From assembly GCA_026387055.1 (NCBI GenBank), contig JAPLML010000689.1, forward strand, positions 1 through 12,509: DNA of 12,509 bases, read 5' to 3'. Under the pieces are notes generated by a model that had not been told where the DNA came from, searched no databases, and worked only from the letters and a program-made list of their open reading frames with translations. Position numbers and translations under genes: made by a program. The DNA comes from Planctomycetota bacterium. Its GTDB lineage: Bacteria > Planctomycetota > Phycisphaerae > FEN-1346. Below are positions 1 through 6,312 of the stretch, one piece after another; positions within the stretch are counted from its first letter, which is position 1; the number at the start of each line of letters is the position of its first letter.

Positions 1-421
1 AGAAGGCCGCCAAGTCCTCGTCGCTCACCGAGCTCAGGGCCTCCACGCTCGTCATAATCTTGGCGCGGCGGTAGGCGGCCACGGCCCGCCGCCCCTTGGG
101 CGTGATCGACACGTCGATCTTGCGCTTGTCCTTGGGGTTGATGGCGCAGAGGACCAGCTTCTCGTCGTAGCGCTGTTCGAGGGCCTTGATGATGCGCGAC
201 ATCTGGGTCGGCAGGACGCTCACGCGCCGCCGCAGCTCCCCGACCGACAGGGACGTCACCTCCTCGAGGGCGTCGAGCGTGAGGAACTCGGACTCCGAGA
301 GGTCGAAGCCGCCCTTCATCTTCTCACGCTGGGACTCCAGCCAGGTGCGCTTCGCCATCTCGAACATCTGGAGGGCCAACTGCCGGATAGTCTGCTCGCG
401 CGTTTTCACGTCGGGCTCCAT
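1..421 (-). CDS. MarR-family transcriptional regulator (C-terminus beyond window)
   Basis: The frame is open from an ATG at 421 to the left edge, giving the first 140 residues. The product looks like a winged-helix DNA-binding repressor or activator of the MarR type, which normally dimerises and responds to a small ligand or oxidation. Visible features are an N-terminal helical part (about 6-35), a helix-turn-helix region (about 41-82, with LSVGELRRRV and PTQMSRIIKALE) and a wing carrying the typical D-x-R signature (NPKDKRKIDVSITPKG, about 95-110). After the wing comes the start of the C-terminal dimerisation helices. The gene lies 88 bp downstream of the cold-shock gene on the same strand and may share its transcript. 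No Shine-Dalgarno sequence precedes this ATG, and the frame stays open upstream (for example a GTG at 442), so the start is not certain. Ligand and targets cannot be read from the sequence. Confidence 0.85.
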   Translation of the reverse strand, partial: MEPDVKTREQTIRQLALQMFEMAKRTWLESQREKMKGGFDLSESEFLTLDALEEVTSLSVGELRRRVSVLPTQMSRIIKALEQRYDEKLVLCAINPKDKRKIDVSITPKGRRAVAAYRRAKIMTSVEALSSVSDEDLAAF

Positions 422-427
422 GCAGAA

Positions 428-460
428 GCCGGGCCGCCGCACCGGACCTGTCGGCCCGGC
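428..460 (-). promoter_or_regulatory. Stem-loop just upstream of the MarR-family start codon
   Basis: The arms GCCGGGCC (428-435) and GGCCCGGC (453-460) are perfect 8-bp complements around a 17-nt loop. They end six bases from the MarR ATG. In the minus-strand RNA the hairpin would cover the place where a ribosome-binding site should be. It could affect initiation, or be a weak end or processing point after the cold-shock gene. There is no U-run, so it is not a typical intrinsic terminator. In DNA of this GC content a chance hairpin is possible. Confidence 0.35.
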
Positions 461-509
461 GCCGGCGACCAGACATCTCCCACAGGACGATCGTCGGGGA
501 AGGCGAGGA

Positions 510-722
510 TCAACCGGGGCTTCCCGCGGCGCGAACGTTGACCGCCCTCGGGCCCTTCTCGCTCTGCTCGATATCGAATTCCACGTCCTGGCCTTCGGTC
601 AGGGTCTTGAACCCCGCGCCGGTGATGCCGGAGTAATGGACGAAGACGTCCTTGCCGCCCGTCTCGGCGATGAACCCGAAGCCCTTCTTCTGATCGAACC
701 ACTTCACCTTGCCCTGTGCCAT
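510..722 (-). CDS. cspA: CspA-family cold-shock / RNA-chaperone protein
   Basis: This 70-residue single OB-fold protein binds single-stranded RNA or DNA and is expected to melt mRNA structure in the cytoplasm. It shows the family start MAQGKVKWFD, RNP1 as KGFGFI (13-18), RNP2 as DVFVHY (25-30), and GPRAVNV near the end. The length is typical for CspA proteins. The ATG at 722 is chosen because an AAAGG lies 10 bases upstream and the family begins at this point. An in-frame TTG eight codons earlier is less likely. The gene follows the HU-like gene by 46 bp and precedes the MarR gene, suggesting a co-transcribed set. The last residues (AAGSPG) lie beyond the usual fold. Nothing in the sequence shows whether it is induced by cold or constitutive. 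Confidence 0.95.
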   Translation of the reverse strand: MAQGKVKWFDQKKGFGFIAETGGKDVFVHYSGITGAGFKTLTEGQDVEFDIEQSEKGPRAVNVRAAGSPG

Positions 723-732
723 GATGTCTCGG

Positions 733-737
733 CCTTT
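733..737 (-). promoter_or_regulatory. Ribosome-binding site of the cold-shock gene
   Basis: AAAGG on the minus strand, 10 bases from the ATG at 722. It supports that start over the upstream in-frame TTG. Confidence 0.5.
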
Positions 738-768
738 CGTAGTCAATGCCTATGGAACCGGCGCCCCG

Positions 769-1131
769 TCAGGCGGTCGGCGGGGGCGCCTCGGAAGTTG
801 CGGCAGGTGCGGCCTGACGCGGGGGCTTCCCCATCATGTCCGGTGTGGTCTTCTGGACCCGGTCCTTCAGCTGGCGACCGACCTTGAACTTCACCGTGGC
901 CTTCATCGGCACGGGCACCCGCTCGAGCGTCCGCGGGTTCTGGGCCATGCGCGCCTTGCGGATGCGGACCTCAAAGACGCCGAAGTCGCGGAACTCGCAC
1001 CGGTTTCCCCTGGCCAGCTCGGCCGCGATGCGGTCGAGGAACTGCTGCACGATCGCCTTCACGGTGGTCCGATTCTCCTTGAGGGAATCCGCGATGCGAT
1101 CCATGATTTCCTTCTTGGTAACGGTCCTCAT
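769..1131 (-). CDS. HU/IHF-family nucleoid DNA-binding protein with Pro/Ala-rich tail
   Basis: The 120-residue product is an HU/IHF-type dimer that bends DNA and helps organise the nucleoid. The first 90 or so residues match the family: the N-terminal helices (TKKEIMDRIADSL), the signature around FRDFGVFEVRIRKAR (47-61), then NPRT (65-68) with the proline that intercalates at the DNA kink, and FKVGRQLKDRV near the end of the fold. Residues from about 96 to 120 form an extra tail rich in Pro and Ala with few charges (GKPPRQAAPA...APPPTA). This differs from the lysine-rich tails of some HU proteins. The start at 1131 has AGGGGG five bases upstream. It is first in an apparent HU, cold-shock, MarR series on this strand. 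HU and IHF subunits cannot be told apart here with certainty. Confidence 0.93.
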   Translation of the reverse strand: MRTVTKKEIMDRIADSLKENRTTVKAIVQQFLDRIAAELARGNRCEFRDFGVFEVRIRKARMAQNPRTLERVPVPMKATVKFKVGRQLKDRVQKTTPDMMGKPPRQAAPAATSEAPPPTA

Positions 1132-1427
1132 GACTGCCCCCTGTCCTGAATCCTAGGGTCCCCCGTCACACGCTGCGCCGCCGCCCGTCCCGGTCCGGTA
1201 ACCAACGAGACTCCCTCATCGCCCCTACCCGCAACCGGGATTCTTGACAGAAGATGCCTCCGCTCGATGGCCCATCCCTGAAAGGAGAATTGACCCAAGT
1301 TCATGCTAGAACGCCTCTTAGACCGCCGCAAGAAAAAAACTTCATCCCCCGCAAGACTTCGGTTGCGAGGAGTGGCACGGCCACCCCCCAGAGGACTCGT
1401 TCGCCCCCCGTAGCGGAGGCCCTACCC
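1132..1427. other. Gene-free region between cysE and the HU-like gene
   Basis: No convincing coding sequence lies here. It holds the candidate HU promoter (1303-1331) and a run of seven A at 1333-1339 (T on the minus strand), which is striking in such GC-rich DNA. A short CGCAA/TTGCG stem downstream of cysE lies about ten bases before the T-run, a poor fit to an intrinsic terminator. If the promoter is right, the HU transcript has a leader of roughly 160 bases. Confidence 0.5.
1303..1331 (-). promoter_or_regulatory. Candidate promoter for the HU / cold-shock / MarR unit
   Basis: On the minus strand TTGCGG (1326-1331) and TAGCAT (1303-1308) are separated by exactly 17 bases. They match three and four of six sigma-70 consensus bases. 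A seven-T run sits just upstream of the -35 box (1333-1339), where an AT-rich UP element would be. The box matches are moderate, so this is only a candidate. Confidence 0.4.
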
Positions 1428-2396
1428 TCACTTCGCGAGCGGCGCCGGCGGGCCGCCCTTCTCGCGAGCCGCCTTGCGCTGCTTCTTGTCGGCCACCACC
1501 AGGCCAGGTTCCTTGGTCATGACAATCGAGTTGGGCGGCACGGAGTGCGTCAGCCACACGTTGCCGCCGATCGTGCTGCCCCTACCCACGACCGTTTCGC
1601 CGCCGAGGAGGGTCGCGCCGGAATAGATGATGACGTCGTCTTCGATCGTCGGATGGCGCTTCCCGCCGCGGATCGCCCGACCCATCGCGTCCTTCTGGAC
1701 GCTCAGGGCCCCGAGAGTCACGCCCTGGTAGATACGCACATTGTTGCCGATCTCGGTCGTCTCGCCTATCACAACGCCGGTGCCGTGGTCGATGAAGAAG
1801 CGGCGGCCGATCGTCGCGCCGGGATGAACGTCGATCCCGGTGTCGCCGTGCGCGATCTCGGTCATGATACGCGGCAGGAGGGGCACCTTGACGTCCCACA
1901 GTTCGTGGGCAATGCGGTAGACCGTGATCGCCTCCAGGCCCGGGTACGAGAAGATGATCTCATCGAGGCTGCGGGCGGCGGGGTCGCCGTCGTAGGCTGC
2001 CTGGACGTCGCCCGCCAGCCACTCGCGGACCCGCGGGATGCGGCGCAGGAACTCCAGCGCCGCGGTCGACGCCAAGTCCCCGCAATAGCCGCACTCGGCC
2101 TGCGTCCGGCGGCACTCGTGCAGGACGCTCAGGTAGATCTGCTCGCCCAAGGCCCGGTACACCTGATAGATGCGGTCGCCGATGTGGTAGCGGATGTTCT
2201 CGCGCGTGAGGTGGCGGCGGCCGAAGTAGCCGGGGTAGAGGATTTCCTTGATGCCTTCGAGGATCTCGCGGACGGCCTCGCGCGACGGCAGCGAGCGCAC
2301 GCTCAGGTGGTTGATCTTCGAGACCGCGTCGTACGTGGCGACGATGCTATCGATGATCGCCGGAATGTCCTCTTCGCGGCCGGGTACGCGAGACAT
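1428..2396 (-). CDS. cysE: Serine O-acetyltransferase, EpsC type
   Basis: The enzyme transfers acetyl from acetyl-CoA to L-serine, giving O-acetylserine, the carbon skeleton for cysteine. The 322-residue protein has a helical N-terminal domain (about 1-165, with the family's DVQAAYDGDPAA at 130-141 and YRIAHEL at 160-166) and a left-handed beta-helix of hexapeptide repeats (about 186-300). Key residues are visible: D-x-HPGA with His191, IDHGTGVVIGET with His204, and KRHP with His248. The N-terminal domain and these motifs fit the longer EpsC-type enzymes better than E. coli CysE. A small Cys cluster (C95, C102, C105) sits in the N-terminal domain. The C-terminus ends in a basic then Pro-rich tail. 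No strong Shine-Dalgarno is seen before the ATG at 2396, but a good promoter lies just upstream. No cysteine synthase gene is in the window. Confidence 0.95.
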   Translation of the reverse strand: MSRVPGREEDIPAIIDSIVATYDAVSKINHLSVRSLPSREAVREILEGIKEILYPGYFGRRHLTRENIRYHIGDRIYQVYRALGEQIYLSVLHECRRTQAECGYCGDLASTAALEFLRRIPRVREWLAGDVQAAYDGDPAARSLDEIIFSYPGLEAITVYRIAHELWDVKVPLLPRIMTEIAHGDTGIDVHPGATIGRRFFIDHGTGVVIGETTEIGNNVRIYQGVTLGALSVQKDAMGRAIRGGKRHPTIEDDVIIYSGATLLGGETVVGRGSTIGGNVWLTHSVPPNSIVMTKEPGLVVADKKQRKAAREKGGPPAPLAK

Positions 2397-2424
2397 CGGT
2401 TGCCGCCGTTTCTTGGCCGGTAGG

Positions 2425-2450
2425 CGACGGGATTATACCTCATCCCGTCG
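2425..2450. promoter_or_regulatory. Palindromic operator candidate over the cysE -10 box
   Basis: The arms CGACGGGAT (2425-2433) and ATCCCGTCG (2442-2450) are a perfect 9-bp inverted repeat around 8 bases. The -10 hexamer straddles the inner edge of the promoter-proximal arm. Because the repeat lies at or before the predicted transcription start, it would act as DNA, for instance as a repressor site, and not as an RNA hairpin. The binding protein is unknown. Confidence 0.55.
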
Positions 2451-2460
2451 ACCGAGGCAA
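2432..2460 (-). promoter_or_regulatory. Sigma-70-type promoter of cysE
   Basis: On the minus strand TTGCCT (2455-2460) is followed after exactly 17 bases by a perfect TATAAT (2432-2437). Transcription would start near 2425, giving a leader of about 30 bases before the cysE ATG. It is the best-looking promoter in the window. Confidence 0.75.
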
Positions 2461-2513
2461 ATGAGCTGGTTCGATAACGGCCGCGCTCCCCTTCGGGTCG
2501 AGGCTGAACATGC

Positions 2514-2580
2514 GTTGCTGTTGCTGTTCGCCGTTTACTGTTCCCCGTTCAATCCGCAAGCCGAAATCCGAAATCCGCAA
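2514..2580. repeat. Low-complexity short repeats downstream of the EF-G-like gene
   Basis: On the plus strand GTTGCTGTTGCTGTTC is followed by CTGTTCCCCGTTC-type words, then ATCCGCAA (2552-2559 and again 2573-2580) around two copies of CCGAAAT. Read on the minus strand these are GAACGGGGAACAG-like words. The base composition is poorer in GC than the neighbouring genes. It ends a few bases before the stop codon of the EF-G-like gene. Confidence 0.55.
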
Positions 2581-2583
2581 TTG

Positions 2584-4635
2584 CTACTCTTCTTCCTGCT
2601 TGGCCTTCGCGGCCGACTCGACAATCTGCTGCTGGACGTGGGCGGGCACCGGCTCGTAGTGCGAGAGCTCCATCGTGTAGGTACCCTGGCCGCCCGTGAT
2701 GCTGCGAAGCTGCGTGTTGTACTGGGCGACCTCGGCCAGCGGCACCTGGACCTTGATGGTCTGGGCCCCGCCGGCCCCCGCCTCCATGCCCATGATGCGG
2801 CCGCGACGGCTGTTCAGGTCGCCCGTGATCGCGCCCAGGTGGCTGTCGGGAACCGTAATCGCCATATTGACATACGGCTCAAGGATGACGGGCTTGGCCT
2901 TCATGACGGCGTCGCGGAAGGCGTTGCGGCCGGCGATCTTGAAGGCGACTTCCTTCGAGTCCACCGGGTGGCTCTTGCCGTCGGTGGCCAGCGCCCGGAC
3001 GTTCTGGAACGGATAGCCGGCGATGACGCCTTCCTCGCATGCCTCTCGAACGCCCTTCTCGACCGCCGGCAGGAACTGCTTGGGAATCGACCCGCCGAAC
3101 GTGTCGTCGACGAACTCGACGCCGGCGCCGCGCTCCAGGGGCTCGACCCGCAGCCACACCTCGCCGAACTGTCCGGCGCCGCCCGTCTGCTTCTTGTGGC
3201 GGTAATGGCCGTCGCCCTTGTTCGTGACCGTCTCGCGGTAGGGAATTTTCGGAGGCTTCGTGTCCACCTCCAACTGGTACCGCCGCTTCAGGCGGGCCAG
3301 CAGCACCATCAGGTGGATGTCGCCGAGGCCGCTCACGACGAGCTCGTTGGTCTGGCGGTCGCGGGTGGTCTTGAGCGTGGCGTCCTCGTCCATGGCCTTC
3401 GCGAGGACCTCGGAGATCTTCTGCTCGTCGCCGCGGCTCTTGGGCTGAAGCGCCAGGGAGTACATCGGCACGGGCATCGGGACGGGCGGAACGATGAGCG
3501 GCTCGCCGCCGGAGGAGATCGTACGGCCGATCGTGAGTTCGTCGATCTTCGGCACGCCGACGATGTCGCCGGCCACCGCCGCCGGGATCGGCTGCGTGTC
3601 CTTTCCCTGGATGCGCAGAAGCTGGGTGAACTTCGTCTCGCGCCGGTCGTCGCCGATGCGGGCCGTCGAGTCGGCCATCAGTTGGCCGCTGAGGACCCGC
3701 ACGTAAGACACCTTGCCGACGTAGGGGTCGCTGACGACCTTGAAAACCTGGGCGCAGAGCGGCGCGTCGGGGTTGGAGTCGAGGACCACTTCCGGCGCGT
3801 CGGCCTCAGCGCCCTTGCGGGCGACGCGCGGATGGGCCTGGCGCGGGTTCGGCGCGAACCGCACGAGGTTATCGAGGATCTCCTCGATGCCGATCTCCTT
3901 GCGCGCGCTCGCAAAGAAGACCGGGACGACCGTGCCCCCCTGGAGGGCCTTGGTAAACGCGGCCGCCAACTCCTCGGGCGGGATCTTCTCGTCGCCGAGG
4001 TACCGCTCCATCAGCGCCTCGTCGACCTCGACGATCGACTCCACGAGGGCGCTGTGGGCCTCGGCCACGTCCATCAGGGCATCGCCCTGCTCGGTCTTCG
4101 CGAAGGCATCGACCACGCTCTTCAGCGCGGGGCCCTGGCCCACAGGAACGGTGATGAGCCGGCAGTTCGACCCCAGCGTCTCGCGGACCTGCGCGAAAAC
4201 CCGCTCGAGGTCGACGTTCTCGCCGTCGGCCCGATTGACCACGATGCCGCGGGCCATCTTCTGGTCGGCGGCGACCTGGAACAGGCGCCGGGAATGGATG
4301 TCGACGCCCGAGGTCGCACTCAAGACCAGGACGGCCGTATCGCCGGCCGCCATCGCCCACTGGGCCGAGCCCAGGAAGTCGGCGTAGCCGGGCGTATCCA
4401 GCAGGTTGATGTGGTGCCCCTTCCACGCCACGTGCATCACCGACGTGCTGAGGCTCGACTGGCGTTCCTTCTCCTCGGGCTCGAAGTCGCTGACGGTGCT
4501 GCCTTCCTCGGGCGTGCCGAGGCGGGTGATCAAGCCCGCCTTGTGGAGCATCGCCTCGGCCAGTTGGGTCTTGCCTCCGCCGCTATTGCCGATGAGGACG
4601 ATGTTGCGGATCGCTTCGGTGGTCACGCCTGCCAT
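2584..4635 (-). CDS. fusA2: Elongation factor G-like GTPase (EF-G II / FusA2 type)
   Basis: This 683-residue translational GTPase has the full EF-G domain order: G domain (about 8-270), domain II (about 290-385), domain III (about 390-460), domain IV (about 465-585, with KKQTGGAGQFGEV) and domain V (about 585-665, with ITGDLNSRRGRI). G1 is GNSGGGKT (16-23). G3 is DTPGY (80-84), with Tyr where canonical EF-G has the catalytic His. G4 is NRAD (134-137) in place of NKxD. These changes, and the length, fit the second EF-G lineage and not the main translocase. Its exact job (accessory translocation, ribosome recycling or stress) cannot be told from sequence. The ATG at 4635 is chosen because GGAGG lies five bases upstream and the G domain begins at once. 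An extension to 4698 would add 21 unrelated residues. The stop is TAG. It follows hisA by 79 bp on the same strand without ribosomal neighbours. Confidence 0.93.
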   Translation of the reverse strand: MAGVTTEAIRNIVLIGNSGGGKTQLAEAMLHKAGLITRLGTPEEGSTVSDFEPEEKERQSSLSTSVMHVAWKGHHINLLDTPGYADFLGSAQWAMAAGDTAVLVLSATSGVDIHSRRLFQVAADQKMARGIVVNRADGENVDLERVFAQVRETLGSNCRLITVPVGQGPALKSVVDAFAKTEQGDALMDVAEAHSALVESIVEVDEALMERYLGDEKIPPEELAAAFTKALQGGTVVPVFFASARKEIGIEEILDNLVRFAPNPRQAHPRVARKGAEADAPEVVLDSNPDAPLCAQVFKVVSDPYVGKVSYVRVLSGQLMADSTARIGDDRRETKFTQLLRIQGKDTQPIPAAVAGDIVGVPKIDELTIGRTISSGGEPLIVPPVPMPVPMYSLALQPKSRGDEQKISEVLAKAMDEDATLKTTRDRQTNELVVSGLGDIHLMVLLARLKRRYQLEVDTKPPKIPYRETVTNKGDGHYRHKKQTGGAGQFGEVWLRVEPLERGAGVEFVDDTFGGSIPKQFLPAVEKGVREACEEGVIAGYPFQNVRALATDGKSHPVDSKEVAFKIAGRNAFRDAVMKAKPVILEPYVNMAITVPDSHLGAITGDLNSRRGRIMGMEAGAGGAQTIKVQVPLAEVAQYNTQLRSITGGQGTYTMELSHYEPVPAHVQQQIVESAAKAKQEEE

Positions 4636-4640
4636 TGCTG

Positions 4641-4645
4641 CCTCC
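4641..4645 (-). promoter_or_regulatory. Shine-Dalgarno site fixing the EF-G-like start
   Basis: GGAGG on the minus strand with a five-base spacer to the ATG at 4635. It argues against the longer upstream reading. Confidence 0.75.
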
Positions 4646-4714
4646 AAACGTTCGTGTTCGAGAAACGCGCCCAGGTCGCCACGGCGACTCTTCGACAAGC
4701 TGGGCGGCTAAGCG

Positions 4715-5434
4715 TTACTTGCCGGCCGCCTCAAGGGCCGCTTCGAGCGTAATCGTCCCCTCGTAAAGCGCCCGGCCGATGATGGCCCCCGCGACGCCGG
4801 TTTCCTTCAGACGCTCAATGTCCTCGGCCGTCGTCACGCCGCCGGAGGCGATCAGGTCAAACGGGCACACCTGGACCAGGGCCTTCGTGGCCGCGACGTT
4901 CGGACCCGACATCATACCGTCCCGCGCAATGTCCGTATAGACAATTGCCGCCAGCGCCAGGCCTCGGACCGCGTCAAACACGTCGCCCGCCATGAGGTCC
5001 GTCTTCTCGGTCCAGCCTTGGACGGCCACGGCGCCGGCGCCTCGGGCATCCAGGCCCAGCGCCACCTGCCGCGGGAACTTGTCCGCAAGCTCCTTCAGCC
5101 ACTCGGACTCGCGGATCGCGCGAGTGCCGACGATGATCCGCGCCGCGCCCATCGCCAGGATGTCGCCAGCCGCCTGGGTGGTGCGGATGCCGCCGCCGAC
5201 CTCGACCTGCATGCCGGCGGCCTCGACAATCCGCCGAACGGTGTCGAGGTTCTTCGGCTCGCCCGCGCGGGCGCCGTCGAGGTCCACCACGTGGAGCCAC
5301 TTCGCCCCGGCCGCCTCAAATCGGCGAGCGACCGCGACCGGGTCTTCATCGAAGACCGTCTCCTGGTCGTACCGCCCCTGGCGAAGGCGGACGCACCGGC
5401 CCGCCCGCAGATCAATCGCCGGAAGAATCAGCAT
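4715..5434 (-). CDS. hisA: ProFAR isomerase (histidine biosynthesis, HisA)
   Basis: The enzyme opens the ribose of ProFAR to give PRFAR, the fourth step of histidine synthesis, in the cytoplasm. The 239-residue protein is a complete TIM barrel of normal length. It has PAIDLRAG (5-12) with catalytic Asp8, VVDLDGA (49-55), the phosphate-binding GGGIR (80-84), GLDAR (127-131) with the acidic partner Asp129, YTDIARDG (166-173), and the second phosphate loop SGGV (197-200) before GAIIGRALYEG (217-226). The start at 5434 follows the usual MLILPAIDL beginning. Its ribosome-binding site is weak, and an in-frame ATG at 5455 would add seven residues. That upstream ATG lies only two bases from a palindromic repeat, so the repeat lies in or beside the translation-initiation region. 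hisH lies upstream on the same strand, so the two are probably co-transcribed. hisF and other his genes are not in the window. Confidence 0.96.
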   Translation of the reverse strand: MLILPAIDLRAGRCVRLRQGRYDQETVFDEDPVAVARRFEAAGAKWLHVVDLDGARAGEPKNLDTVRRIVEAAGMQVEVGGGIRTTQAAGDILAMGAARIIVGTRAIRESEWLKELADKFPRQVALGLDARGAGAVAVQGWTEKTDLMAGDVFDAVRGLALAAIVYTDIARDGMMSGPNVAATKALVQVCPFDLIASGGVTTAEDIERLKETGVAGAIIGRALYEGTITLEAALEAAGK

Positions 5435-5457
5435 CGGCCGTCCCAGCCTCGCCATCC

Positions 5458-5547
5458 CGCGCGGCGGGTCTCCTGACCCGCCGCGCGAAGCTCCTCGCCG
5501 CCCCACAAGCGAGTGTGTTGCGCGGTGGGTCAGGAGACCCACCGCGC
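5458..5547. repeat. Paired palindromic element between hisH and hisA
   Basis: The first palindrome has arms CGCGCGGCGGGTC (5458-5470) and its perfect complement (5475-5487) around the loop TCCT. The second has arms GCGCGGTGGGTC (5520-5531) and its complement (5536-5547) around AGGA. The spacer is 32 bases. The two units are the same sequence in opposite orientation, differing only by a C/T (G/A) change in each arm. The arrangement resembles REP/BIME elements of other bacteria. A second example with the same spacing lies at 12430-12505. In the his transcript each palindrome can fold alone, with complementary loops, or the two can pair with each other. Confidence 0.85.
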
Positions 5548-5571
5548 AGACGCTCGCGGCGCGCTCGGAGC

Positions 5572-6228
5572 CTACGCCCGCGTGACGAAGTTCTCCAGAA
5601 GCACCAGCCCGGCCGCCTGGCTCTTCTCGGGGTGAAACTGAGTGGCGTGGATGTTGCCCGCGCGGACGGCGCTGGCGAACCACCCCCCGTAGTCCGTCCG
5701 CCCCACGATAACGCCTTCGTCCCGCGGGGCGGCATAATAGGAATGGGCGAAGTAGAAGTAGGCCCCTTCCTTCGCCATCCCGTCCAGGAGCGCCGACGGC
5801 CCCATCCGCTGCACCACGTTCCAGCCCATGTGCGGGACCTTGAGACCCCGGCGGACCACCTCCGGGCCAAACCGCATCACCCGCCCCGGCACAAGGGCCA
5901 AGCCCTCCTCCAAGGCGCCGGTGGGCGGCGCACAAACGCCGGTGACCCCCCCCGCCTCCTCGCTTACCTCAAAGAGGACCTGAAGACCCAGGCAGATGCC
6001 GAGGAATGGGCGGCCGGAGGCGCAGAAGTCCCGGATGGGTTCCACGAGGCGGCGCGCGCGGAGAGCCGACATGGCGTCGCCGAACGCGCCGACGCCCGGC
6101 ACCACGAGGCGTTCCGCCCGCGCCACGAGCTCCGGCTTATCGGAGATCTCGGCGGCCCGGCCGATCCACTCAAACGCCTTCTGGACGCTGCGGAGGTTCC
6201 CCATCCCGTAATCGACAATGACGATCAC
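5572..6228 (-). CDS. hisH: Imidazole glycerol phosphate synthase, glutaminase subunit (HisH)
   Basis: HisH hydrolyses glutamine and channels ammonia to HisF, which makes imidazole glycerol phosphate and AICAR. The 218-residue class I glutamine amidotransferase begins with IVDYGMGNLRSV. It carries the oxyanion region VVPGVGAFGDAM (42-53), the nucleophile Cys79 in GICLGLQ, PHMGWN (132-137) and the catalytic His199 and Glu201 in QFHPEKS. The length is normal. Translation starts with GTG at 6228, with GGAGG ten bases upstream. It lies 137 bp before hisA, and the gap is mostly the paired palindromic element. HisF, its obligate partner, is not in the window and must be encoded elsewhere. Confidence 0.96.
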   Translation of the reverse strand: MIVIVDYGMGNLRSVQKAFEWIGRAAEISDKPELVARAERLVVPGVGAFGDAMSALRARRLVEPIRDFCASGRPFLGICLGLQVLFEVSEEAGGVTGVCAPPTGALEEGLALVPGRVMRFGPEVVRRGLKVPHMGWNVVQRMGPSALLDGMAKEGAYFYFAHSYYAAPRDEGVIVGRTDYGGWFASAVRAGNIHATQFHPEKSQAAGLVLLENFVTRA

Positions 6229-6238
6229 CCGAACACGA

Positions 6239-6243
6239 CCTCC
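6239..6243 (-). promoter_or_regulatory. Shine-Dalgarno site for the hisH GTG start
   Basis: GGAGG on the minus strand, ten bases from the GTG at 6228. The spacing is on the long side but no better start exists. Confidence 0.5.
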
Positions 6244-6251
6244 GCATGCCT

Positions 6252-6290
6252 CCCCTCTCCCCTCGCGGGAGAGGGGACGGGGGTGAGGGG
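6252..6290. repeat. C/T-rich hairpin repeat upstream of hisH
   Basis: The arms CCCCTCTCCC (6252-6261) and GGGAGAGGGG (6267-6276) form a perfect 10-bp stem around CTCGC, followed by ACGGGGGTGAGGGG. Strings of this kind are familiar as dispersed intergenic repeats in many GC-rich environmental genomes; that is general recollection, not a search. In the hisH direction the hairpin lies in the leader, ending eight bases before the Shine-Dalgarno sequence. Confidence 0.7.
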
Positions 6291-6312
6291 GCCACGGCGG
6301 TCACCCTCAGAC

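Noticed and set aside
1243..1271. TTGACA on the plus strand as a promoter
   Set aside because: No -10 box lies 16-18 bases downstream and no plus-strand gene follows.
1128..1304. Small minus-strand frame (ATG at 1304) whose stop overlaps the HU start as ATGA
   Set aside because: The overlap looks like translational coupling, but the ATG lies inside the candidate -10 box, there is no clear ribosome-binding site and the peptide has no recognisable character.
1320..1370. Intrinsic terminator after cysE
   Set aside because: The T-run at 1333-1339 is real, but the nearest stem is only five pairs and is separated from it by about ten bases.
1254..2423. Long open frame on the plus strand opposite cysE
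   Set aside because: It is the shadow of cysE in GC-rich DNA: Arg/Ala/Asp-rich, no recognisable motif, while the opposite strand encodes a full serine acetyltransferase.
2248..4752. 834-codon open frame on the plus strand
   Set aside because: It lies opposite the EF-G-like gene and part of cysE, and its product is low-complexity with no family features.
5458..5487. Rho-independent terminator between hisH and hisA
   Set aside because: The stem is strong but there is no T-tract on either side, and the same palindrome occurs at a gene end with other surroundings, so a dispersed repeat is the better reading.
5458..5547. CRISPR repeats
   Set aside because: The two units are inverted and not direct, differ in the arms, and no array of spacers exists.
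4715..5935. 406-codon frame containing hisA with a 167-residue extension
   Set aside because: The extension overlaps hisH in another frame and runs through the palindromic element. HisA proteins begin at MLILPAIDL, so the extension is not real.
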